From NCBI GenBank assembly GCA_013141015.1, contig JABFRT010000001.1:52828-116827 (forward strand): DNA of 64,000 nucleotides, read 5' to 3'. Positions within the stretch are counted from its first letter, which is position 1, and each line of letters begins with the position of its first letter. Of this stretch, positions 19,301-26,204 are shown piece by piece. The DNA comes from Hyphomicrobium sp. Its GTDB lineage: Bacteria; Pseudomonadota; Alphaproteobacteria; Rhizobiales; Hyphomicrobiaceae. Below the pieces are notes generated by a model. That model saw only the letters and a program-made list of their open reading frames with translations, had not been told where the DNA came from and ran no database searches. A program made the position numbers and the translations under genes.

Positions 19301-19608
19301 TCTCCGTCCCCATCCACGTCGACGCCAAAGCGGCGGGCAATTGGGACGAGGCGCATAAGGCCAACCCGGAATTCAACGCAAAACGATTTGGCATGTCGCA
19401 AAATTCTAGCATGACGAAAGCCATTGTCGCTGCACTCGGCGCCCATGGCGCATGGAAGCTCAGACTTCGTACCGCCGTGTCGACCGGTTCCAGCACCGTG
19501 ACACCGAAACAGGCAGGCTGCGATCGCAGTTGCGAGTTCGGAAAATGGCTGCACAGTTCCCAAATCGATGCCGCCACAAAGGGCGAGAAGTGCCATATAA
19601 AGTCGTGA
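16351..19608 (+). CDS. polA: DNA polymerase I, read through into a CZB-domain fragment
   Basis: DNA polymerase I fills gaps and removes RNA primers in replication and repair. Seen: a 5'-3' exonuclease domain (about 30-320: VYLIDGSGYIFRAFHA, DGYEADDLIATY, VPGVPGIGIKTAA); a 3'-5' exonuclease domain with the DTETTGLD motif near 408; and the polymerase domain with YSQIELRVLAHI, RRRAKAINFGIIYG and QVHDELVFEV motifs. Family members usually end at the NWDEAH seen at 19341-19356. Here the frame continues AAG GCC for about 84 more residues into a CZB zinc-binding domain. Loss of one T from a CATTAA would remove the stop, so the fusion may be artefactual. The ATG at 16351 fits. The polymerase identity is certain; the extension is not. 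Confidence 0.95.
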   Translation: MTDKKTDQTSDTTVKAGQLTGNGITLPDGEPVPVIKGSHVYLIDGSGYIFRAFHALPPLTRPSDGLPVGAVHGFCAMLWKLLRESKASEAPTHVAVIFDAGRETFRNKIYDKYKAQRPPAPEELVPQFPLIRDAVKAFNVASIEQDGYEADDLIATYARDVVKAGGDVTIISSDKDLMQLVRPGVVMLDGMKNKRIGRDEVIEKFGVPPEKVIDVQSLAGDSVDNVPGVPGIGIKTAAELIHEYGDLDTLLASAEKIKQPKRREKLIEFADQARISRELVTLKQDVPVNVEIERAGVQEPDANTLLSFLRLMEFNSLTKRFAEGLGVEAPPPLEKSVGSSISPPQTSAKGGDAKTGGTGTPHAGVAHAHNALAKIPIDRSKYETVTNTADLQKWIDAAHAAGHVAFDTETTGLDSHRADLVGFSLSVKPGAACYVPLAHTDGASDLFGGGGAAPGQMPLRDAIALIKPLLEDDAVLKIGQNIKYDMLVMARYGIAITPIDDTMLMSYVLDGGRGGHGMDDLSERHLGHTCIPFSSVIEHAPGAKKADKTFAGVPVSKATEYAAEDADITLRLWMKLKPRLTAERMANVYETLERPLIPVIVAMEQAGIKVDRSILSRLSGTFSQRAGRLEEEVYQLAGHKFNLASPKQLGEFLFDTLKLPGGKKTKTGQWETRAGLLDDLANNEELPDDARRLVNTMMEWRQLTKLQSTYTDALPAHIDESGRIHTSYALASTTTGRLASSEPNLQNIPIRTKEGREIRTAFIADQGMQLVSADYSQIELRVLAHIADIPQLKKAFADGLDIHAMTASEMFGVPVKDMPSDVRRRAKAINFGIIYGISAFGLANQLGISREEAGDYIKTYFVRFPGIRDYMDATKKFAHEHGYVETIFGRRIHYPEINTKNPSMRGFLERAAINAPIQGSSADIIRRAMIRMTPALEKAKLSSARMLLQVHDELVFEVKDADTAALIKTARHVMETASEPAVKLSVPIHVDAKAAGNWDEAHKANPEFNAKRFGMSQNSSMTKAIVAALGAHGAWKLRLRTAVSTGSSTVTPKQAGCDRSCEFGKWLHSSQIDAATKGEKCHIKS

Positions 19609-19769
19609 CGCGCTTGCATAAGGAATTCCACGACTGCGCCGCTCACGTTCTCACGGCCGCCGGCTCTGGTGATAAAGATCGCGCAAGTTCCCTGCTTGCT
19701 GGTGAGTTTACACAACGGTCGGAAAAGCTGGCGCGCGCGCTCACGAAATGGCGCGGCGAATTGGTTTAA
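19411..19769 (+). pseudogene. CZB zinc-binding domain protein, frameshifted
   Basis: CZB domains bind zinc through conserved His and Cys and are usually found in chemoreceptors or alone as small proteins. First half, in the polA frame: AHGAWKLRLRTAV (His ligand) and CEFGKWLHSS (Cys ligand). Second half, one frame back: VPYKVVTRLHKEFHDCAAHVL (two His ligands) to the stop at 19769. The frames join if one G is added to the GGG run near 19583, restoring DAATKGREVPY. The ATG at 19411 (or 19393) would start a standalone protein of about 118 residues. One-base loss versus sequencing error cannot be told apart here; a chemoreceptor gene lies 3.2 kb downstream. Confidence 0.75.
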
Positions 19770-19890
19770 TTGCGTTTTGGCCGGCAACTTACAGTATCCG
19801 CGCCATCGCCAACAAGAAAAGCAACGAGTTGTTAGGCCGATGCAAGGCAGACTGTTTAACAAGACAGCTTGATAGTCAGGCGCAGCGCCG

Positions 19891-22017
19891 ATGACCTCTA
19901 CATATATATCCTTTAGAGTTTTGGCCAACGACTTGGACCGCACGCTATCCAGGCAGGCGGCGCGGAGCGATATCGCGCGTGAAGCCCAGTACTATCGCGA
20001 CAACATTTCATCAGCGTCGACGGTCGATGACTTCCTCGCAGACCCGCGCCTTTACAACTACGCCATGAAGGCAAACGGCCTCGAGGACATGATCTACGCC
20101 AAGGCTTTCATGAGGAAAGTTCTTGAAAGCGATCGCACGGACACGAATTCGTTCGTCAACAAGCTGGCCGATACCCGTTTTCTGAACTTCGCGAAGTCCT
20201 TCAATTTTTCGCCCGACGGCAAGCTGGCCGCCGTGTCGCCGAGCATGCAAGACCAATTGCAGCTGGACGACACACTCGAGTCCTATTCCGTTGAGAGCAC
20301 CAACCGGGGTTCCGCGGCCGCAACTGAATCAGAATATTTCAAGACGGCGATCGCAACGATCGCGAATGTCGATCAATTCGTCAGCGACAACCGGTTGTTC
20401 GACTTTGCTCTGAAAGCCGTTGGAATTGATCCTTCGATCGCGTCCAAGGCGGCAATCAAATCCGTGCTAACGAGCGATCTCAACGATCCGGAGAGCTATG
20501 CTAACTCGTTCAGCAACAGCAACTACGCCAAATTGGCAAAAGCAATTTCCTTTGCGGCCGATGGGTCCGCTTCTTCCGGGGCGCAAACGACCCTTCAGAC
20601 TGCAAATACAGTCTTCAACTATTTCGAACGGACCAATAATGGGGGAACGCCCGCTGCGGCCACGGCTCGGGCGGCATATTTTCAGCAAGCTATCGGACAG
20701 GTGAACTCAGTCGACGATCTGGTGAACGATGAAACGCTGTTGAACGTCGTCGCCAACGGCTTCGGCCTGGATGCCAGCATCGAAACCGCTGAACGCATCC
20801 GAAATGTTCTGATAAGCGATCTTTCGGATCCGGGAAGCTATGTCTATCAGTTAAGCAATCCCGCCTATCAGGAAATTACGAAGGCATTCAATTTCGAATT
20901 CGACGGCTCGCTCGCCAGCGGAACACCCGCAATGAAGGCCGACGCCCAGGTGCAAATGATTGCAGACTACAAGGTGAACTACGATGATGCTGCGATCCGG
21001 CGTGCCACCTTTGCGAAGAACATATTCACGCTTGGCAGCAAGGGCGTAACCAGTGTCGATGATCTAATGCGCAATTCGACACTCTATAATGTCACGCTCG
21101 ATGCGTTTGGCTTCGATCATAGCACGTCGAAAGCAACCATTCGCCGGGCGCTCGTCGCAGACGAAAATGATCCCTCCAGCTTCGTCAATACAACGAGGGA
21201 TGCGCGATTCAAGAGCTTGGCCTCGGCATTCAATTTTGGCGATGACGGACAACTGATCGTTCCACCGCGAGCGCAGCTGGAATCTGCGAAACAGGCCACT
21301 ATGCGCCTTTATAGTACAACCGTCGATGATCCAACGGAGACGCAGCAAGCGACTAAGGATGCCAACGTCTACTATAACCAAGCCATGGACGGTGTCGGGT
21401 CCGTGGACGAGTTCCTTTCGGACAAAAAGCTCGTCTCTTACGTCACCAATGCTTACGGATTCTCGGACGGCGATATTTCCAACGACACGTTCCGCAGCAT
21501 CCTGACCAGTGACCCTCTTGACCGGTCCAGCTTTGTCAATACTGGGGACAATAAAAAGTATCGTCTCATCGCCTCTGCATTCAATTTCAGGAGTGACGGC
21601 ACGGCCGGCTTTGGCGCACCCGGGAAAACACAAGACTATTCAAAAGTGGTTTCAACGGTGGACGCATATGTCCGCCAATCCATGGAGACCGAGGCGGGCG
21701 ATAGCAATGAAGCCGTGCGGCTCGCCCTGTATTTTCAGCGAAAAGCTCCAACGGTCACAACAGCATTGGAAATCTTGGCTGACAAAGCCGTTTTTCAGGT
21801 CGTGCGTACTGCGCTGAACTTGCCCGACAGCATGGTCAATCTCGACATTGATGTCCAAGCGGCACTCATTGGCAAGAAGCTGGACGTATCGAAGTTTGAC
21901 GACAGCAAGTATGTCGACACGCTCATTAGCCGATTTAGCGCCATGTACGATATCAAGAACTCGACGGCGGAATTGCCCTCCGTCGCACTCACAATTTTGC
22001 AGCAGATCGGACGCTAG
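19891..22017 (+). CDS. DUF1217 repeat protein
   Basis: A 708-residue protein with no signal peptide or membrane helix, composed of about six degenerate repeats of 105-120 residues. Each has the pattern YF-(x)-SVDDxLxDxxLxxxxxxAxGL, then I-R-x-VLxSDxxDxxSFVN, then FxxLAxAFNFxxDG. This is the DUF1217 signature; in Rhizobiales such proteins lie in flagellar loci, and a role in motility or secretion is only suggested. Most members have fewer repeats. No flagellar genes are adjacent, but a chemoreceptor follows. The stop TAG at 22015-22017 lies in a CTAG palindrome that was the target of the downstream IS; removing the IS leaves the same stop, so the protein is not truncated. Confidence 0.8.
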   Translation: MTSTYISFRVLANDLDRTLSRQAARSDIAREAQYYRDNISSASTVDDFLADPRLYNYAMKANGLEDMIYAKAFMRKVLESDRTDTNSFVNKLADTRFLNFAKSFNFSPDGKLAAVSPSMQDQLQLDDTLESYSVESTNRGSAAATESEYFKTAIATIANVDQFVSDNRLFDFALKAVGIDPSIASKAAIKSVLTSDLNDPESYANSFSNSNYAKLAKAISFAADGSASSGAQTTLQTANTVFNYFERTNNGGTPAAATARAAYFQQAIGQVNSVDDLVNDETLLNVVANGFGLDASIETAERIRNVLISDLSDPGSYVYQLSNPAYQEITKAFNFEFDGSLASGTPAMKADAQVQMIADYKVNYDDAAIRRATFAKNIFTLGSKGVTSVDDLMRNSTLYNVTLDAFGFDHSTSKATIRRALVADENDPSSFVNTTRDARFKSLASAFNFGDDGQLIVPPRAQLESAKQATMRLYSTTVDDPTETQQATKDANVYYNQAMDGVGSVDEFLSDKKLVSYVTNAYGFSDGDISNDTFRSILTSDPLDRSSFVNTGDNKKYRLIASAFNFRSDGTAGFGAPGKTQDYSKVVSTVDAYVRQSMETEAGDSNEAVRLALYFQRKAPTVTTALEILADKAVFQVVRTALNLPDSMVNLDIDVQAALIGKKLDVSKFDDSKYVDTLISRFSAMYDIKNSTAELPSVALTILQQIGR

Positions 22018-22777
22018 GCCACAGACTCATTAAACCGCATCCTGATGCGGATGGCAGCAAGTTTCACTGAGGCCATGAAGTTGTCATCGTGGCGGTCGAA
22101 GCGGGTGGCGATGGCGCGGTAATGCTTGAGCCTGTTGAAGAAGCGCTCGACCCGGTTTCGCAGTTTATATGCGAACGGACTGAACACCGGCGGTTCGACG
22201 CGATTGGATTTCGGCCGGATGTTGGCATAGCCGCCCTGGCTGGTGATCTTTTCGCGCAGCGCATTTGAATCGTAACCGCGATCTGCCAGCAGCATGCATC
22301 CGTCGCCGAGCAAGCCCAGCATATCAGCAGCGCTGACGCCGTCATGAGCTTGGCCTTCGGTCAGCTTGATCTGGATCGGGAGGCCGTGCGCATCGACGAG
22401 CGCGTGGATCTTGGTCGAGCCCGCCGCGGAATGGCCCATGCAACGGCTCCGGCCACTTTTTTCGCCGTTGGCTGCATGCTGATGCACACGCACGACGGAA
22501 CTGTCGATCATTTGATTTTGCCGTTGTAGGCTTGCGAAACGGCCTTCATAATCTGATCCCAAACACCGGCTGCCCGCCAGCGCACGAAGCGATTGTAGCA
22601 GGTCGTGTAAGGGCCGTAGCGTTCTGGAATATCGGCCCACGGCGCGCCGCTGCGCAACCGCCAGAAGATGCCGTTCAAAACGCGCCGGTCGTCAACACGC
22701 GGCACGCCACGCGGTTTATTCGGCAAAAGCGGCGCGATGATTTTCCATTCGGCGTCGGTGAGTTCGTAGCGTGCCAT
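22014..22777 (-). CDS. IS5-family transposase in two overlapping frames
   Basis: Frame 1 (22777 to 22508, 89 residues) holds the N-terminal DUF4096-type domain (LTDAEWKIIAPLLP, RRVLNGIFWRLRSGAPWADIPERYG). Frame 2, open to 22014, holds the DDE catalytic domain: QMIDSSVVRVHQHA (first D), LLADRGYDSNALRE (second D) and RNRVERFFNRLKHYR (E region). The frames meet around the AAAA at about 22510, consistent with programmed -1 frameshifting as used by this IS group, though a classical slippery heptamer is not obvious. The transposase stop TAG uses the flanking target bases CTA (22014-22016). All catalytic segments are present, so it may be active. Confidence 0.88.
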
Positions 22778-22850
22778 CTCAAGCTCCCCCGTTTGGTCGT
22801 TTGAATCACTGTTCGCAGCCGTTGCAAAGTCAGTTTATGAGTTTGTGGCC
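22017..22850 (-). mobile_element. IS5-family (IS427-group-like) insertion sequence, complete
   Basis: The 834-bp element is bounded by imperfect inverted repeats: GGCCACAGACTCATTAAAC at the left and, as reverse complement, GGCCACAAACTCATAAAC at the right. A TA dinucleotide is duplicated at 22015-22016 and 22851-22852, so the target was CTAG, as expected for this group. It carries a transposase split over two frames. Ends and target were read directly; group assignment follows from the transposase layout. Confidence 0.9.
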
Positions 22851-22978
22851 TAGAGTACTTCTGTCTGCTTACATTGGTGCGCGCCGGGAAATGGATTGCT
22901 GAGAGGGAATATTGACGACTTGTCCGCCGGGCCGCACCCAACGGAGCCAGCCGTTGGGCGCTTTGGCGGTGCCCGGAC

Positions 22979-24733
22979 TTAAAATTCTTCCCAGCCTTCG
23001 TCTGTGCTGCGGCTGTTATATGAACCGGTTGCTGCAGCGGTTTTCAATTTCTTTTGCGGGTTGGACGATGCGGCGTCGCTATTGACCCGGGCTTGGGTGT
23101 TGTTGCGAAAGGCGTGTGGCGCCACCTTTTCGAGCTGACCGCGGATGGAAGCTGAGCGTCCGCCGATCTGAAACTTGCCGATCATATCTTGCAGGCGCCG
23201 CGTTTCCTGCGTGAGCGAATGGCTGGCAGCCGTGGCCTGCTCCACCATGGCGGCGTTTTGCTGGGTAATCTGATCCAATTGCCGCGTTGCGACGCTCAGT
23301 TCGTTGAGGCTCGCAGCCTGGTCCTTGTTGGCGAGAACGATCTTTGAAACGACTTTGCTGGTTTCGGCCGCCTGCAACACGATCTGACTTAAGGACTTTG
23401 TCGTCTCTCCGACGAGCCTGACACCTTCGGCGACTTGGCTTGAGGAGGTTGAAATGAGGCTCTTGATATCCTTGGCCGCCGAGGCGGACCGCTGAGCAAG
23501 TGCCCGGACTTCGGATGCCACAACTGCGAAACCGCGCCCTGCGTCGCCCGCCCGTGCAGCCTCGACCCCGGCATTCAGCGCCAGCAAATTGGTCTGAAAC
23601 GCAATTTCGTCAATCACTCCGATGATTTGCCCGATTTCGATGGACGATTTTTCGATATTTGTGATCGCGTCGGAGGTTTGCAGAACGACGCGTTCGCTGT
23701 TCTCAGCTACTTCCTTTGCGTTTCCGGCGACGGCACTTGCAGCCGCCGCATTGGTTGCCGTCAAATTCACACGTTCTGTAATTTGGACGAGCGCAGCGGA
23801 AGTTTGTTCTAAGCTCGCGGCCTGTTGTTCAGTCCGCCGTGCCAGATCATCTGACGCCGATGTCATTTCTTTTGAGCCAGTGGCAATCGTATTTGCGCTC
23901 GAATGCACAGATTCCATCGCCAATTCAATTTGTTCGACGGCTGAGTTGAAATTATCTTGAAGCTGGCGATAGGCTTCGGGTAGTTCCGCGCGCATGCGAT
24001 AAGTCAGATCCTTTTCAGCAATTTTCTGAAGGCTGGTGCTGAGACACTCCAAAACCTGTTGCAGCTCCTTTTGGCGAAGCGCTGCATCGGCTGCAATTTG
24101 GGTTTGTAGTTCGATAGTGCGATTCCGCTCGGCTGCAGCGGCGTCTTCTGCTTTGCGGCGCTCAATTTCTTGTGCGCGCTTCGCGTCTTCGGCGGCCTCG
24201 ATGTAAACCGAAATAGAGTAGTCCATATCAAGGAAAACGGCCTTGACGAGCGCGACGAGCGTGTCGCCGAGACTTTCAAAGTCCGTTGTGTTGATCGCCG
24301 ATAGCATCCCGGCGGGTTGCTTCGATTTGACAATAGCTTTGACCAGTAGCTCTACCAGCAGAGCGTATCCGCCAATATACCAGCGCGGCTCAAGCCCGAT
24401 GCGAGCATGCGTATAACCGATGCGGCGGACGTTGATAATATAGGCTTCGTCGAGTTTGCCCGATGTAAAAGCCTGCCAATGACGGATCTGCGCTGCTTTC
24501 GCGCGAGATAAGGTATTGGCATCGCTGAAGTATGAGCGAATTGCAGGCGTGGCCACTACGATCTTATAGAATTTTGTGAGCGCTGCATCGAGTTCACGGT
24601 CGATCATGCTTTTGTTGGATCGGAGCAAATCGAGTGCGCTTTTATCCAAACCGACAAAGCTCAACCGTTCGGCAAGCGCAGCAAGCTGTTTAGCAGAATC
24701 GTAAGTGGCGTTCTCAGCTTCAAGCTTGGTCAT
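22979..24733 (-). CDS. Globin-coupled methyl-accepting chemotaxis protein
   Basis: A 584-residue soluble chemoreceptor. Seen: an N-terminal globin-coupled sensor domain (about 20-175) with the heme-site segment [18 protein letters not shown], whose His is the likely proximal ligand; a coiled linker (about 185-240); a HAMP-like piece (about 245-290); then the MCP signalling domain with its conserved hairpin tip [21 protein letters not shown]. The last residues are GWEEF, fitting the WxxF tether for CheR/CheB adaptation enzymes. No membrane helix, so cytoplasmic oxygen or redox sensing for taxis is likely. The ATG at 24733 has AGGA upstream; a TTG lies 7 codons earlier. A hairpin (CCCAACGG/CCGTTGGG, 22937-22958) lies after the stop. 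The upstream region carries a CTAG-palindrome array. Confidence 0.93.
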   Translation of the reverse strand: MTKLEAENATYDSAKQLAALAERLSFVGLDKSALDLLRSNKSMIDRELDAALTKFYKIVVATPAIRSYFSDANTLSRAKAAQIRHWQAFTSGKLDEAYIINVRRIGYTHARIGLEPRWYIGGYALLVELLVKAIVKSKQPAGMLSAINTTDFESLGDTLVALVKAVFLDMDYSISVYIEAAEDAKRAQEIERRKAEDAAAAERNRTIELQTQIAADAALRQKELQQVLECLSTSLQKIAEKDLTYRMRAELPEAYRQLQDNFNSAVEQIELAMESVHSSANTIATGSKEMTSASDDLARRTEQQAASLEQTSAALVQITERVNLTATNAAAASAVAGNAKEVAENSERVVLQTSDAITNIEKSSIEIGQIIGVIDEIAFQTNLLALNAGVEAARAGDAGRGFAVVASEVRALAQRSASAAKDIKSLISTSSSQVAEGVRLVGETTKSLSQIVLQAAETSKVVSKIVLANKDQAASLNELSVATRQLDQITQQNAAMVEQATAASHSLTQETRRLQDMIGKFQIGGRSASIRGQLEKVAPHAFRNNTQARVNSDAASSNPQKKLKTAAATGSYNSRSTDEGWEEF

Positions 24734-24754
24734 GATTCTGATCCTGTTGATCAA

Positions 24755-25232
24755 TATATGCGTTGTGAGTATGATATCTGCACTCGCAGGTTCGGCCTCA
24801 AACCTGTTTCAAGGCTTGCAGGCCAAGCAAAACCACCGTCGTGAGGAAGCAATAAAATGTCAGCGCCACCGCTTTGCTTATTCGCTGAGCAGAATCCTTG
24901 AACGCCCTCAGTAAACCCCTAGGGATGCGGCCTAGGTAATAGCCTAGGAGTCACTAGGTAAAATCCTAGGACTTATCAGGGTCAGGCACGAAGTTTGATC
25001 GCGCTTCGAGTTGGCACGACTATGATTCGTAGTCGCGGACTCCAAAAAGTGTTGGCGCACGAACGTCGCACAATCAAAATGCGAGCGAGTATCATTGAGT
25101 TCAGTTGTTCGAGCGTGCTGCGGAACTAAGATGTTCAGAAAGCGTTGGCGATACGTCAGCAATCGGTGTGTCTGTCAGACGGTAAGCGCTTTTGTTCGCA
25201 TGCCTCGAAGTTGACTGTGTGAAGAAAATGTT
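24755..25232. other. Intergenic region between the chemoreceptor and the small/RR genes
   Basis: About 480 bases that must contain divergent promoters. The striking content is the CTAG-palindrome array at 24917-24970. A TTGATCAA palindrome lies at about 24751-24758, next to the chemoreceptor start. No gene seen. Confidence 0.6.
24917..24970. promoter_or_regulatory. Array of five CTAG-centred palindromes
   Basis: CTAG cores at 24919, 24932, 24944, 24954 and 24966, inside CCCTAGGG, CCTAGG, CCTAGG, ACTAGGT and CCTAGG. Spacings are 13, 12, 10 and 12 bases, about one helical turn, so a protein could line up on one face of the DNA. CTAG is generally rare in bacterial DNA. It lies about 190-240 bases upstream of the chemoreceptor start. 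Operator function is an inference. Confidence 0.5.
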
Positions 25233-25463
25233 TTGTCTCTAAACTTGGAATTTCCTGACTTTGGTGGCGCGCTTTGGCAAGCAAACATCCTTATACCCTC
25301 CTGGTATTCTCCTGAGGAATTGATTCGTGCCCAGAATGAAATGCTCTACTTGAAGTCCGAGAATTCTTGGCACATGGTCAACCATTGTTTTGAATCAAAA
25401 ACGCCTTCCGCAATCGTTGTCGCAGCACAAGTACACCAATCACACTTGGATGAGATGAGCTGA
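25233..25463 (+). CDS. Small hypothetical protein upstream of a response regulator
   Basis: A possible 76-residue protein starting at TTG (25233), with an aromatic-rich N-terminus (GGALWQANILIPSWYSPEEL) and no recognised domain. It ends 24 bases before the response regulator gene, so it may share its transcript. Composition is plausible for a protein but the start is weak and no family is recognised. Confidence 0.35.
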   Translation: MSLNLEFPDFGGALWQANILIPSWYSPEELIRAQNEMLYLKSENSWHMVNHCFESKTPSAIVVAAQVHQSHLDEMS

Positions 25464-25487
25464 CTACGTTGGATTTGAAAGACGCTC

Positions 25488-26204
25488 GTGTTGGATCGAC
25501 TGCACATCTTGGTTGTTGATGACGAACCTGCAGTGAGAAATCTGCTACGGGGCGTCTTTGAAAGAGAAGCCTTTATCGTGCACGAAGCCGGCAACGGCGC
25601 TGAACTCGAAGCCGCAATCGTCGAAAATCCCATTGACCTTGTCACTCTCGACTTGCGGTTGGGGAGTGAAGACGGCTTGGCACTGGCCCGCAAAATCCGC
25701 AGCATTCGTGATATTCCGATTATCATTGTGTCGGCCAAGTCAGATGAACTTGATCGAATTGTCGGGCTGGAACCGGGAGCCGACGACTATATCGCAAAGC
25801 CCTTTAATCTGCGCGAAGTCCTGGCGCGGGTTCGCGCGGTTCTTCGCCGTCATGACCGGGCGGCGATCCAAAACTTGACAGAATGCAGCTCGGTTCGCTT
25901 TGGAAAGTGGACGCTCAATCTCGTTGCGAGAACTCTCTCAAGTGATGAAGGCGAAGAAGTGCCTTTGACGGGCGCAGAGTTCGATCTCCTCAAGATCTTC
26001 ACCGAACGTCCTGGCAGATCACTCAGCAGAGCGACGCTGATTGATCTTCTGAAGGGGTGTGACGCGACGCCATTCGACCGCTCCATCGACACATTGATTG
26101 CGCGGGTCAGGAAGAAAATTGAATCTGACGTAAATCAGCCGGTGTACATCAAGACCGTCCGCGGAACGGGTTATGTTTTTTCTACTCGCGTGGACCGTCC
26201 GTGA
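25488..26204 (+). CDS. OmpR/PhoB-family response regulator
   Basis: A 238-residue two-component regulator. Receiver domain: acidic pair D11-D12, phosphorylation site D55 in LVTLDLRLG, IVSAKSD with the conserved S/K region, and the K in DDYIAKPFN. C-terminal winged-helix DNA-binding domain: LTGAEFDLLKIFTERPGRSLSRATL, then the recognition and wing part ending VYIKTVRGTGYVFS. The start is GTG at 25488, with TTG at 25491 the alternative. The gene converges on and overlaps the hybrid histidine kinase by 34 bases at the 3' ends. The kinase is a candidate partner, though it has its own receiver. Targets unknown. Confidence 0.93.
   Translation: MLDRLHILVVDDEPAVRNLLRGVFEREAFIVHEAGNGAELEAAIVENPIDLVTLDLRLGSEDGLALARKIRSIRDIPIIIVSAKSDELDRIVGLEPGADDYIAKPFNLREVLARVRAVLRRHDRAAIQNLTECSSVRFGKWTLNLVARTLSSDEGEEVPLTGAEFDLLKIFTERPGRSLSRATLIDLLKGCDATPFDRSIDTLIARVRKKIESDVNQPVYIKTVRGTGYVFSTRVDRP

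Noticed and set aside
22937..22958. Hairpin after the chemoreceptor as a terminator
   Set aside because: An 8-bp stem but no T-run on either strand; noted in the gene entry only.
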